Assembly (NCBI GenBank): GCA_963576565.1
Contig: OY755044.1
Coordinates: 44,749,235 to 44,813,234 of the forward strand
Source: Aspidapion aeneum
Taxonomy: Eukaryota; Arthropoda; Insecta; Coleoptera; Brentidae
Direction of reading: 5' to 3'
Length of the DNA: 64,000 bases
Shown here one piece after another: positions 11,764-21,732 of the stretch. A model generated the notes under the pieces. The model was not told where the DNA came from. It saw only the letters and a list, made by a program, of their open reading frames with translations, and did not search any database. Position 1 is the first letter of the stretch. Each line of letters begins with the position of its first letter. A program made the translations under genes and the position numbers.

Positions 11764-11790
11764 CCACCTTCCTTAAAAAGAATCGTGTCC
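11764..11790 (-). promoter_or_regulatory. Polypurine tract and 3' untranslated stretch
   Basis: On the minus strand AAGGAAGGTGG directly abuts the LTR start AGTAATG. This is the expected primer for plus-strand DNA synthesis. The env-like frame stops at 11791, just upstream. Confidence 0.8.
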
Positions 11791-14667
11791 TCACGATTTC
11801 TCTTGTAATTCTATATCTTCATCTAATTGTTTATCTTCTTCTAACCATCTTCTAATAGTATTTCTAGATATTACCTTATTTCTAAAATATTTTTGAAAAA
11901 TATAAACTATAGTAACGATAATCAAAAGGAGAATAAAAATCAATAAATAATTATGCCCATTTTTCTGAAAACTGTAGGTTTCTAATTCTAATGGTTGAAA
12001 AAGATTTTCATTAATTTTTTCTGGCTGCAATACATGATTTAAATTCAAATTTATTTTTGAAGTGCTTCTAAAAGAGTTTAGTTCAAGATGATAATGTTCA
12101 ATAGTATTAATTTTTGTTTCATATCTGTTTTGATTAAGAACTACTGTACAATTTGATTTAACAATGTTACAGTTTTTCACGTCTTTACGTACTATCTTTT
12201 GACACAACTCTAAGATAGGGTTAGTTTTTGAAGTGCAATAAATAATTTGTTTATTCTCCGTTTGTATGACATAATTATAGGAATTAGAAATTTCATGTTG
12301 AGTAATATTAAAGTTATTAATTTGATTATAGCAATACCATTTATGATTATTATTTTTACACGTTTTAAACCAATCTGAATTACAGACATAACTTGAAGGT
12401 ATTGTCATTAATAAATTATCATAAGGAATCGGATAAACAATTGACATTTTACAAGTGTAATCCCTAAAAATTGGAATTCTTATAACTAAAACTAATACAT
12501 TATCTTTGATAAGAATTGCGGTTTTACATAATTGTACTAACTCTAAAGGCTGTCCTAATGGCCATAAAAAGGATTTAGGATAGTGTGTTCGTAAGTATTC
12601 CCAAAGTAATTTTATTTCAGTCGGATCCAAAATTTCTAAATTTAGTGTTTCGGTCTGGGAAAATGATATTGTTCTTTCTAACATTTCTAGGTAGTTTTTA
12701 ATTCTTTGTACTTGTAAATTAATACTCAAAATATTCCATGTTTTATCAGTTTCATTATATCTTTCGGTAAGAACTCTTTGTAGTTCGCCTGAATGAAAAT
12801 TGATATTATTTATAAGATCATTGTATTTGTTTGAAATGTGTTCGGCTAATGAACTATAATCATTTAATCGAGATGTTAATTTATTTTGATTTCGTGTCAA
12901 TATGTCGAAGTGTTTATTTATTTCTTGTAGATCTTGCTCGTCAAGATTTCCTGTTACGAATTTTATTCCTGTACCCAAGAAATTTGCTAAGCCGCGTTTT
13001 TCACGATTAGGAATTAATTTATGATATGTAGCAAAACAATTTGATATTAATTCGTTTGTTGCAAAAATCTGTTGTTTTACATAAAAGTTTTTTGATCTAT
13101 TTATAATACTAAATGATTGATTTAAAATTTGCAATGTTTCAAAAGTTTGGGATAAGTTAAAATTTACATAGGTAGAATGAAGGTGGTCTTGTATGTAGGT
13201 TTGGTTAGATAGCGTTTCTAAGTATGTAGTTGCGTTAATTGGTGTTATTTCTAGAGTTTGAACAGAAGAAGTAGGAATCTGAAAAGAAAGATTCTTTCTT
13301 AATCTCTTTATATGTCTTATATGTGTATTAGTATTTCTATTTTGTTTGGTTCCTACTGTTAATATTGGTTCTTTTTGTCCTTTTATGGTTTGCTTTTTGT
13401 AAAGTGGTTTGTTCTTAGTATTAATTTGTTTGTCGCGTATAAAAACTATCTGGTTATTTGAAGTGGATGGCATTGAATCGGGTGATACAGGATTTTGGTT
13501 TTGTGTCCTTTTTTGTTGATTTTGTAATGTTTTTTGATAAATTTGTTCATAAAAAGGTAAAATCTCATTTTTGCGTTTTTGATTATATTCTTCGTAAACT
13601 GTCATTTCACTAATTTCTGGTTCAAAGAAACAAGGTGAGTTTATGAGAGCAAATGGTGGATAACCAGTTGTGGAGTGGATGCTATAATTATAATTTAAGA
13701 TTACAGTAATCATAAGTTGAGCTAAGGATTCATTAGGGGTATTTTGATTTTGATTCCTTAATTTTTCTGTTAATGTGGAGTGTAGCCTTTCTACGGTACT
13801 ATTTGAAGTAGAGTTACAAGGGGTAGTAAAATGAGTGTCTATGTTAAAAAGAGAACAGAATTCTTTCATTATATTATTGTTAAATTCTTTTCCATTGTCA
13901 AAGACTACTTTTCTTGGGTAACCATGTTCAGAAAAGAAATGACGAAGTTTATTTAAGATTGTTATGGCATTTTTATCTGATATGGCATAAGCTTGTGCAA
14001 ATTTAGAAAATGAGTCTATGATAGTGATAAATAGTTGATTACTATATTTATAAAGATCGATATACATCGTTTCAAATGGTTTAGGGGCTATTAAAGGTCC
14101 TTGAAAATTTAATTTGTAAGGATTTCGGTCGTATTTATTTATTAAACATAATTCGCATTTATTTATGTAATCTTGGATGGACTCTCTTAATTGGGGCCAA
14201 TAATATTTTGTTTTAAGATGATTATAGGTTTCGATTATACCATTATGATTTTGTGAATGATACTGTGAAATAATTTCTTTTTGTTGCGTTTTGAGAACAA
14301 TGTCAGGTAATAATATTGTTGAAAATTTTATGCGTATTTTGCTATTGCCATTTTCCTGTAAAAATTTAATAAACTCAGTTTTTAGAGTTTCATCACGGAT
14401 AAATAAACAAAAGGTTTTATTGTCAGTTAAATGTTCCGTTAGGATTCTCATAAAGTGTGCATTTAAAGAATCTTTGTTAACTGTTATTACTTTATGGTTC
14501 TTTTCGAAAAGGTGGCTAGAGAAAACGTGATAATTTTGACCAATTTTAATGACTATACGTTGGTTACTGTAATTAATAGGCAATTCCGAAATAGACAGAT
14601 TGACATTTAATGCACCACTGTCACTATGTACGGTATCATTTTCAGTCTTCGATGTTTGCTGTGTCAT
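11791..14667 (-). CDS. Integrase fused in frame to an envelope (F-like) domain
   Basis: 958 residues. Residues ~137-175 form the HHCC zinc-binding region, ending CELC. The D,D35E integrase core uses D near 203 (MYIDLY), D near 256 (VVFDNGKEF) and E near 292 (STVERL). The frame then runs without a stop into an envelope-like region. That region has a basic cleavage motif REKR near 553 followed by the hydrophobic start GLANFLGTG, several N-x-S/T sites, paired cysteines, and one membrane segment near 905-925. This matches the layout of errantivirus Env proteins, which resemble baculovirus F. The start overlaps the upstream RT frame by 26 bases in a +1-shifted frame, so the ATG at 14667 may not be the real translation start. 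Confidence 0.85.
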   Translation of the reverse strand: MTQQTSKTENDTVHSDSGALNVNLSISELPINYSNQRIVIKIGQNYHVFSSHLFEKNHKVITVNKDSLNAHFMRILTEHLTDNKTFCLFIRDETLKTEFIKFLQENGNSKIRIKFSTILLPDIVLKTQQKEIISQYHSQNHNGIIETYNHLKTKYYWPQLRESIQDYINKCELCLINKYDRNPYKLNFQGPLIAPKPFETMYIDLYKYSNQLFITIIDSFSKFAQAYAISDKNAITILNKLRHFFSEHGYPRKVVFDNGKEFNNNIMKEFCSLFNIDTHFTTPCNSTSNSTVERLHSTLTEKLRNQNQNTPNESLAQLMITVILNYNYSIHSTTGYPPFALINSPCFFEPEISEMTVYEEYNQKRKNEILPFYEQIYQKTLQNQQKRTQNQNPVSPDSMPSTSNNQIVFIRDKQINTKNKPLYKKQTIKGQKEPILTVGTKQNRNTNTHIRHIKRLRKNLSFQIPTSSVQTLEITPINATTYLETLSNQTYIQDHLHSTYVNFNLSQTFETLQILNQSFSIINRSKNFYVKQQIFATNELISNCFATYHKLIPNREKRGLANFLGTGIKFVTGNLDEQDLQEINKHFDILTRNQNKLTSRLNDYSSLAEHISNKYNDLINNINFHSGELQRVLTERYNETDKTWNILSINLQVQRIKNYLEMLERTISFSQTETLNLEILDPTEIKLLWEYLRTHYPKSFLWPLGQPLELVQLCKTAILIKDNVLVLVIRIPIFRDYTCKMSIVYPIPYDNLLMTIPSSYVCNSDWFKTCKNNNHKWYCYNQINNFNITQHEISNSYNYVIQTENKQIIYCTSKTNPILELCQKIVRKDVKNCNIVKSNCTVVLNQNRYETKINTIEHYHLELNSFRSTSKINLNLNHVLQPEKINENLFQPLELETYSFQKNGHNYLLIFILLLIIVTIVYIFQKYFRNKVISRNTIRRWLEEDKQLDEDIELQEKS
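13278..13282 (-). promoter_or_regulatory. Candidate splice acceptor for env mRNA
   Basis: On the minus strand TCTTTCTTTTCAG precedes ATTCC, a good polypyrimidine tract plus AG. The exon would begin at 13278, at a codon boundary of the env frame (about residue 463), well upstream of the REKR site. Errantivirus env is normally made from a spliced RNA. This is inference. Confidence 0.45.
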
Positions 14668-15826
14668 TTATGTCATTATTAGCAATATTTGATTCAGTTT
14701 CTAATGCGTTAATTTGAATTCGTGATAGTGCATCGGCAACTTTATTTTCTTTGCCTTTCTTATACATAATATCGAAATTAAATTCTTCAAGTTTGAGTTT
14801 CCATCTGGTTAATCTTGAATTGGGTTCTTTAAGAGATGTGTACCATACAAGAGGATTGTGATCAGTTTCGATTAGAAATTTTTGTCCGTATAGGTAGGGT
14901 CTAAAGTGCTTAATTGCTTCTACGATAGAAAGAAATTCTTTTTCAATGGTAGAGTAATTTCGTTCGGCTGAATTAAGAGTTCGAGAATAAAAAGCTATAG
15001 GGTGATCATTTTGAGATAAGACGGATCCTATGGCTACATTAGAAGCATCTGTGGTAAGGTTAAATGGCTTTGAAAAATCCGGGTAAGCTAGAACTGGCGA
15101 GTTTGTCATTAGTTCTTTACATTTCTCGAAAGCGTTAACATAATCTGGATCTGTGGGATTTAATTTAGTGTTTTTACGTAGGCATTTGGTTAAGGGTTGA
15201 ACAATTTTCGCAAAATTTTTAATGAATTTTCTATAATATCCAACGAGACCAAGGAATGCTTTTATTTCTTTTTGAGTTTTTGGAATAGGATATTTTTTAA
15301 TGCACTCTATTTTAGATGGATTTGGTTTTATACCTTCTGGGGTTATTACATGGCCCAAAAATGGAACTTCTTTATACAAAAATTCGGTTTTATCTAATTG
15401 GACTTTTAGATTGACTTCCTTTAATTTTTGAAAGATGGTTCTAATATGAAGGATATGATCGTGAAGTGATTTAGAAAAAATAATAACATCGTCCATGTAA
15501 ACAAAGCAGAATTTAAAAAGATATTTTCTTAAAATTTCATCCATCATCCTTTGGAATGTGGCGGGGGCATTTTTGAGACCAAACGGCATTCTTAGATATT
15601 CATAATGACCGTTGTTAATAGTGAAAGCTGTTTTCTCAATAGATTTGGGGTCCATTTCAATTTGATGAAAACCTTGGGCTAAATCTAAGACAGTGAAATA
15701 TTGACATTTTCCCAGGTTATCCAGAATTTCTTCTATTTTAGGTAATGGAAATTTATCCTCAATTGTATTTTCATTTAATTTTCTGTAATCGATTACCATT
15801 CTAAATTTTTTTTTCTCCGGAGGCAT
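14642..15826 (-). pseudogene. Errantivirus reverse transcriptase and RNase H (pol, middle piece)
   Basis: 394 residues. It starts just inside the RT fingers ([11 protein letters not shown]) and includes [13 protein letters not shown] (motif A), the YMDD box near residue 109 ([13 protein letters not shown]), and [16 protein letters not shown]. RNase H shows [28 protein letters not shown] and [10 protein letters not shown]. Family polymerases are one continuous frame. Here the upstream part lies in another frame, joined at a nine-T run (15806-15814 on plus), and the integrase follows in a third frame. Each junction is a +1 change, so this copy cannot make intact Pol without shifting. Confidence 0.9.
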
Positions 15827-16805
15827 CTAGTTTTTTCGGAACTATCCAGACTGGTGCGGAAAAAGGAGAGATAGAAGGTCTTATAATTTTATTATCAAGA
15901 AGTTTTTGAATTTGTTTATTTATCTCTGGTAACATAGATGGAGGGTGTCGAAATGATTTTACATAGATTGGTTTGTCATCTTTGGTACGGATATGATGCT
16001 TGACAAGGCTAGTGAAAGACAAGTCAGATTTACCAGTGTACATGATTGGTGAAAATTCTTTACAAGTTTTGATGACTGCCTCTTTTTCTTCAGAATTCAG
16101 GTGGCTTAATCTAAGAGATTCAATTACATGGGGATTCTTAATATTTGTAAAATTTGTTTGAATATTAAAACATTCTGAAAGGATTACATTATACCTTGCT
16201 TTGAATTCTGTGACAATCGGTTCGTCAAAGGGATTAGGTATCTCGCAATATCCATTTTCTATGTAGACTAAACAATCTGGAAATGTGTAATTATGTAATT
16301 CAAATGAAGGTAGAAGGCCAGTTCCAAAATTCTGATTGACAGGAATTTTTAATTTATCAGATGAATGGGTTATTTTAGGTGGTGGTTTGGTCATAGCAAT
16401 ATGAAATGGAATTAACTTATTTTTCAGGCGTAGTTTATTTGTAGAATAATCAATAGAACCTTGCATTTGTTGAAATATGTCACTGCCTATAAGAGCATCG
16501 TAATGTTCGTGCCAGTTAATGACGTGAAAGTCTATAATATTTGTAATACCTAATTCACTTAAGAGGGGGTATCTAAAATTATATTTTTCTATAATTTCTC
16601 TGTTGCAAGAAATTACTGAAAAGGGCTGTTCATATATGCAATTTGGAAGTAAGTTAGCAAAACGAGGTGAAATGATTGAATGTGAGGCACCAGTGTCTAT
16701 GAGAATTTTAATGTTTAATTTTTGAAGATATAAGTAAGGGAGGGATGAAAGACGACCAATGTGATTTAATTCGATTCTAGATGTCTCGAGACTTCTTGAA
16801 AATTT
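15801..16805 (-). pseudogene. Errantivirus protease and RT N-terminus (pol, first piece)
   Basis: The frame is open from about 16805, overlapping the end of gag by ~40 bases in the -1 frame. The protease active site reads ILIDTGASHS at about 16675-16705. Further on are MQGSIDYSTNKLRLKNKLIP and the RT N-terminal region ending in VWIVPKK. It then stops at 15801 after a one-base shift in a homopolymer. Confidence 0.9.
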
Positions 16806-18184
16806 GAATTATTTTCAGTTTCATCTTCCCAGGTGAGTTCTGGTTGGATAGGCAAATATTGGTTTGATTCTGTATCAAAATAGCATGGAATTGGTGCAAA
16901 ATCTAAAGTTTCCGACTCAGAGTTTTCGGAAACCTCGGAATTTTCTTGATGTGTTTCTAAATTAGTTAGTTCTTCGAAATGTTGTTTAAATGGTGCAGTT
17001 TGTCTAAAGAAATTGGGATTACGTTGCTGATATGCTTGTTGAAAAGGTGTTTGTTGAGATGTTGATGGTAATGGTTTAAATACTGCGGTGGATACTCCTG
17101 ACATAGGTGTTGGTTTCGAATTAGGTGTGGGATGTTTAAACATTGGCGGTTTTCTGAATGCAGGAATATTTGAGGGGAATTTTTTATTTATTGGTTTTGA
17201 TTGAATATTAATTGGACCTTGTGGAAATGATTGTTGTCTAAAGTTTGGAGGAGGAAAAAAAGGTTGTCTTTGTGTGTTTTGATTTTTTATTTGAGGTTGT
17301 GAAAATTTTTTAGGTTGATATCTGTTAAACATTTGATTTGTTATAATGTTATAATTAGATATTTTGTTTTGTAAGTCTGTCATGGTTTTTGGTAGTTCTT
17401 GAATAAAGACAGGTCGTAGGTCATCTGGTGAATTGGAAACTACCGTTAAAATCGCTGTTGACTCTGCTTGGTCTAAATGAAAAAAGTTTACGTCAGAAAT
17501 TTCACAGTTAATTTTAGTGTTGATTTCATTTAGCAATTTTTTAATTCGATCAAAAAATTGTTGTATATTTTCATTTTTATCAGTTTTCAAATTTTGCAAA
17601 GATTGTAGTAATGATCTTAAATCAATGGGGTTTCCAAACTCTTTCTGTAAGGATGCTTTTACTTCATCCCAAGTTTTAAATTGCGGGTTACGGAAAATAT
17701 ATAGTTGCGCTTCCTTTCTTAATTTAGATTTTACAGCATTTAGCGCAAAATTTAATTTTGTTGGAGTTGTTCCATATGTTGTAAGAAATTCATCACAAGC
17801 GAGAATAAAATTTTCTAAGTATTCGATTTGTCCGTCAAAATTTGGTAAAAAGTCGCAGGCTAGTTTGAATGTTTCGTCAGGCATGTTTCTTTGCGTGTAT
17901 GTGTTAATATGTGGTATTTGCGGTTGAATAGGAGGATTAGTAGAGTTTCCTTGAGAGTTAGATATCGCTAAATTACTTAAACTATGTTCTAACCTATCTA
18001 AATCTAAATTTTCAGTTTCTAAGGAAATTTTGGAATATAATTGAATGTCTTCTTCGGAAGTTGGATTTTCTTGGTTTTCTAAAGTTTTGAAGGAAGTAAG
18101 GTCTTTATTGGACGTGCTGCCTTCTTTTAGTTTTTGCAGAAATTTAGTTTTTATGTTGTCAGTGGTTTTGGCTTTAGCAAACAT
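16766..18184 (-). CDS. Errantivirus Gag
   Basis: 472 residues. The central region (about 110-300) has the retrotransposon Gag pattern, including LQKEFGNPIDLRSLLQSLQ. The C-terminal third is rich in Q, N and P, and there is no CCHC knuckle, as usual for Gypsy/errantivirus Gag. The ATG at 18184 is the first of the long frame. The end overlaps pol in the -1 frame. It forms the particle and binds the genomic RNA. Confidence 0.85.
   Translation of the reverse strand: MFAKAKTTDNIKTKFLQKLKEGSTSNKDLTSFKTLENQENPTSEEDIQLYSKISLETENLDLDRLEHSLSNLAISNSQGNSTNPPIQPQIPHINTYTQRNMPDETFKLACDFLPNFDGQIEYLENFILACDEFLTTYGTTPTKLNFALNAVKSKLRKEAQLYIFRNPQFKTWDEVKASLQKEFGNPIDLRSLLQSLQNLKTDKNENIQQFFDRIKKLLNEINTKINCEISDVNFFHLDQAESTAILTVVSNSPDDLRPVFIQELPKTMTDLQNKISNYNIITNQMFNRYQPKKFSQPQIKNQNTQRQPFFPPPNFRQQSFPQGPINIQSKPINKKFPSNIPAFRKPPMFKHPTPNSKPTPMSGVSTAVFKPLPSTSQQTPFQQAYQQRNPNFFRQTAPFKQHFEELTNLETHQENSEVSENSESETLDFAPIPCYFDTESNQYLPIQPELTWEDETENNSNFQEVSRHLESN
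16799..16805 (-). promoter_or_regulatory. Candidate -1 ribosomal frameshift site, A AAT TTT
   Basis: In the gag frame the heptamer reads A AAT TTT, of the X XXY YYZ form. The -1 frame becomes open just before it (a stop codon lies one codon upstream), and slipping by -1 enters protease/pol. A short palindrome, GTCTCGAGAC, follows after a spacer of about 7 bases. Confidence 0.65.
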
Positions 18185-18194
18185 TTAAAAATTT

Positions 18195-18200
18195 ACTTAC
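18195..18200 (-). promoter_or_regulatory. Candidate splice donor (GTAAGT) just before gag ATG
   Basis: The minus strand reads TTCT/GTAAGT, 11 bases upstream of the gag ATG. A leader reading frame that starts at 18389 reaches the donor at a codon boundary, the same phase as the acceptor at 13278. This would let the env mRNA use a leader start codon. No signal peptide is evident in that leader. Confidence 0.45.
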
Positions 18201-18435
18201 AGAAAAAACATCTCTATGGTAGGTAATCTTCAGTTGCCGTAATAGACTTGTCCAAAGGCCGTTTGTGCGAAATGGAGAGGTAGTCTTCGGTCCCAAGTCG
18301 TGGTTGTTTTTCTGTAGTTGAACCAAGTTGACTATGGATACAATACGAAGGTTCTCCCGGAACGTGTTCTTTTTGGTAGCTGGAGGCAATATGTCGTTTC
18401 TTATGCAATATAAGACCGTCAGGATAATGCCAAAC

Positions 18436-18457
18436 AGCTATCCTGTTCGCAGCGCCA
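18436..18457 (-). promoter_or_regulatory. Primer binding site
   Basis: Immediately after the 5' LTR the minus strand reads TGGCGCTGCGAACAGGAT. It resembles the complement of a tRNA-Ser 3' end (TGGCGCAGCCGGTAGGAT) with a few mismatches. The first T overlaps the LTR, as is common in this group. Confidence 0.6.
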
Positions 18458-18878
18458 GTTAAGTTCCAATAATTCACAGACGGCTTTTTAAAAACTAATT
18501 TTCTTTATTTAGTAAAACTTATTACTACTACTATGCTACTACTGCTATAGCTAGAACTTGAATGATTTATCTGATTATGAAATGTGCTTTTATATGCTGA
18601 CCTTTCACTTAAATGATAACATAATGATATAATGTTAAAAACAACTTATTAAGATATTAAACTAATGATGTACATAATGATATTTGGTTCTTAATTATAA
18701 TGTTAAAAACAACTTATTAAGATATTAAACTAATGATGTTTGCATTCCAAAGTTTAAAAGCAATTTACTTATCAATAACAATTTCATAATTGTTATTGAT
18801 TTTCTTAATGTTCTTTTAAATACTAATTATTATTATTTTTTAACACAGAATAAGGTGGATGTATAGAAGTACATTACT
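18457..18878 (-). repeat. Errantivirus 5' LTR
   Basis: 422 bp, matching 11342-11763 with no difference that I can see. The TGTA duplication follows at 18879. Confidence 0.95.
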
Positions 18879-19440
18879 TGTATACCAAATTTCATCCAAA
18901 TCGGATTATGGGAAGTGTGTCAAAAACGCATTTTTCTATAGATGAGGGTGGGGTTAGGAGTGGTAGGATTTTTTTTTATTGTTGTATTGTCATCGGACCA
19001 CTATGTGAATACCAAATTTCATCCAAATCGGATAATGGGAAGGGTGTCAAAAACGCATTTTCTATGGAAGGTGTGGTGGTAGAGGTGGGAGAATATTTTT
19101 TTAAAATGTTGTATTGTCATCGGACCACTATGTGAATACCAAATTTCATCCAAATCGGATAATGGGAAGTGTGTCAAAAACATTTTTCTATGGAAGGGGG
19201 TGGGGGTAGGGGTGGGAGGATATTTTTTTCTTATTGTTGTATTATCATCGGACCACTATGTGTATACCAAATTTTATCCAAATCGGAAAACGGGAAGTGT
19301 GTCAAAAACACATTTTTCTATAGAAGGGGTGGGGCTAGGGGTGGGAGGATATTTTTTCTTAGTGTTGTATTGTCATGGGACCACTACGTGTGTACCAAAT
19401 TTCATCCAAATCGGATATTGGGAAGTGTGTCAAAAACGCT
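18879..19440. repeat. Right array 2, part after the errantivirus
   Basis: About four ~127-bp units in the inverted orientation. They lead into the AT-rich spacer and the final minisatellite. Confidence 0.95.
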
Positions 19441-19591
19441 TCACAAGATTTGATAGATAGTTAGTTAGACAGAACATCTGAAGCTAAATATAAAAGCTTG
19501 TAAAAAATTGCGTAAAGGATTTTTTAAAGATGTTATTATATAAATAATATATTTTATTTTTCATCCACACATTTTATCAAAAAAAAAATTT

Positions 19592-19727
19592 TTAGTCCGG
19601 CGCCGAGTTGGCCGGCGCCCAGTTGGCGGCGCCGAGTTGGCCCCGCGCCGAGTTGGCCCGGCTCCCAGTTGGCGGCGCCGAGTTGGCGGCGCTCAGTTGG
19701 CGGCGCCGAGTTGGCGGCGCCCAGTTG
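19592..19727. repeat. GC-rich terminal minisatellite, right copy 2
   Basis: GGCGCC-centred ~14-bp units ending at GTTGTCCCATTCCG, the right end of the outer foldback. The spacer at 19441-19590 is the inverted match of 4034-4190. Confidence 0.95.
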
Positions 19728-19737
19728 TCCCATTCCG

Positions 19738-20622
19738 ATGCAAAGTTTATCCCTATCTTCAAAATTTGTACAGGAATCTAGAAGCCCTTTTACAATATCT
19801 ATAACTTGGTTTCTCGGTATACTTGGGAAAAGGTTAACAATATCAAAAGAAACTAAAAGGAAATTGTCTGGTAAAGGTTTTGTGTTAATTTCTTGTATGA
19901 GTTCTAGAGTGTTTTTGATCATATGTACATTTGTAAAATTTAAATTTTCTTTAAAAAACCTACTGAGCCACTTAGCTAGATAATATGCTGCTGCTTGTAC
20001 AAAACTAACAACTGGACGTATTGGCATGTCTTTTTTATGTATTTTAATCATTCCGTATAGTAAAGGGCTTAGAGGGTTCATAGGTATTTGTGGCTTATTG
20101 TATTTTAAGTTTGTGAATGAAGACTCAAAAGAGTTTATGGTTCTTTTTAGATCATTTGTGTAAGATATGTTGGGGTCTTTTTTAATTTCAATAAATGAGC
20201 TATTATTCTTAATGAAATCTTCAACTTTGGATATATAGATATCTTTTTTTAACAATCACCAGACAACTTCCTTTATCTGCTTTACCTAATACCAAGTTAT
20301 GTTCCTTAATTTTCTTTTTTATGTTCCTTATGGTCCTGTTCTGTTTTGTAATTTGCTTTTTCCTTGAAGATGTATTAGAAGATTGAAAACTACGGATAAT
20401 TTGCCTACATCCTCCTCTGATTGTGTTGACATAATCAGATTTTGAGTTAGAAAGTGTTGCCTCAATATCTGACATTAAGTTTGTTATTGACGTTTCTGAT
20501 AACGGATCCTGTGGGCTAAACTTCAACCTTTTTTCCAAGAAGGTAGTTTCCTCATTTGTGAAGATTATATTTTGTAAATTGAAGAAATAGTCCATGTTGG
20601 GTGGAGGTGATTTATAAATCAA
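19738..20622 (-). pseudogene. Penelope-like element, 5' half: RT fingers to motif A
   Basis: This is the other part of the PLE polymerase at 2765-3908, cut at ATGCAAAGT. In protein order: NEETTFLEKRLKFSPQDP, ADKGSCLVIVKK, LSPLLYGMIKIHKKDMPIRP, and motif A SFDIVNLFPSIP. The sequence ends in DRDKLCI, where the foldback begins, and the rest resumes past its other end. A one-base shift at a T run near 20245 separates two frames (20221-20622 and 19738-20255). Confidence 0.9.
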
Positions 20623-20631
20623 ACAAGTTCA

Positions 20632-21140
20632 GTCGTTCTCCACTAGTTTAATTTTTTTTACAACTACATGTTTCGAGAACATAAGCTCTCATCTTCAGGT
20701 TGTACACTGAAATAAAATAGGTGAAATAAATGCCCGGTTCCTATAATTATTTATAATATAAGAACAACCTAAACTTAAGACCTAAAAGAATGAACCTTAC
20801 CTTGATGGAGTTATTCCATCGCCATTGCCTACATTTTGTAGGCTCAAAAAGTTTTAAAGCAGCATGTGCAAAGAAGCAGTAAAATGTATTACAGCAGCAT
20901 GTGCAAAGAAGCAGCACAACCAATTACAGCAACATGCGTAAGGTAATCAAGCAACTGTCCATAAATGTCAAAGGTTTATCCCTCCAAAAGAACTCATTCT
21001 CCTCCCATAGAATGAAAGTTTGATTCACCCCCCTTTTTTCTCTTTCAGTTCATTATATAATTTTTCTTTCTCAAGAAGTCAAAGAAGAAATAAAACCCCC
21101 TTTTTAATTTTTATATGTGTATGACTTTTAGGTTGTACTT
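20632..21140. repeat. Inverted repeat arm 1 of PLE-associated palindrome
   Basis: About 510 bp that recur inverted at 21733-22262, nearly identical. A 592-bp unique loop (21141-21732, no gene seen) separates the arms. Penelope elements are often bounded by direct or inverted terminal repeats; an independent foldback inserted in the PLE is the alternative. Confidence 0.85.
20659..20704 (-). ncRNA. Hammerhead-ribozyme-like motif, arm 1
   Basis: On the minus strand: stem I TACAAC / GTTGTA, core CTGAAGAT, stem II GAGAGC-TTAT-GTTCTC, then GAAAC-AT-GTA. The order is that of a type I hammerhead with a tiny stem III. The core has one extra base (AGAT where AGA is expected before stem II), so activity is uncertain. 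Confidence 0.45.
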
Positions 21141-21732
21141 ATAGCAGACCGGGTTTTCTTCTGATTGCGTTAAAATTGAGAGATTATTTTATTTTTGGTT
21201 TGGTTCAATTTTGCTTAACACGTTAATCTGAGCGCCACCTACCAATTCTCCTCTAAACCAATCCTACGGACCCTCTTGCAGCACTGTTCGTTTCTTTTTT
21301 TGGCGCAAATTGTGAACTGCCCGCCATTATGGTCATTATGACTTTTTTAGTTTTAGTTTTTTAAATTAATTTTTTAGCTTTTAAATGAGTTTATTTTGTA
21401 ATTCTTTAGATGGGTCTGGCCCTTGATGGAGTACCCCTAGTTCAAACAAAACTTAGAACCGGGTGAAAGAGGGAGCAACTAACCAGCTGTCTATTCTGAC
21501 CTTCTGTCAAAAGTGTCGAACGGCCATCTTTCCTTTTATGCACTGTCACGGTGAAGAACTGGGAAAAAATTTTTTTTAGTGAAAGTTAAACTCAAAATTT
21601 TTATCTTTTATCTGTTTCAATGAGTCTTTTTAAATTAAAATCCATTCCCTTCCGCTGGGGAGGGGTTAACACATTTTTGAACATTAGGGAGTGGTAGAAG
21701 TTTTTTTTTCTTTTTTTTTGATTTTTTCGGTA

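Larger units (their letters stand above)
11342..18878 (-). mobile_element. Errantivirus-type Gypsy LTR retrotransposon, full length
   Basis: A 7537-bp element on the minus strand, bounded by 422-bp LTRs that look identical throughout. A 4-bp TGTA duplication (11338-11341 and 18879-18882) lies in the alternating pyrimidine-purine run TATATGTATA, the type of target errantiviruses prefer. LTR ends are AGTAATG...ACTTAACT in element sense. The order is LTR, primer site, gag, pol, env-like domain, polypurine tract, LTR. It inserted into one unit of the foldback array. Identical LTRs imply a very recent insertion. Confidence 0.95.
3909..19737. mobile_element. Foldback-type DNA transposon, 15.8 kb including nested insertions
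   Basis: The ends are inverted: CGGTCTAGGACAACTGGG at the left and the complement of CGGAATGGGACAACTGGG at the right. A 9-bp duplication flanks them. Each arm has the same order: terminus, ~14-bp GC-rich minisatellite, ~150-bp AT-rich spacer, then tandem ~127-bp units. Arms made of tandem repeats plus a 9-bp duplication resemble Drosophila FB elements; a 9-bp duplication is also typical of Mutator-like elements. I found no transposase, so this copy is non-autonomous. It contains another foldback insertion and an errantivirus. Confidence 0.85.

Noticed and set aside
14291..14530. Plus-strand frames within the errantivirus (also 15197-15397, 17517-17927)
   Set aside because: Antisense of pol and gag; no independent support.
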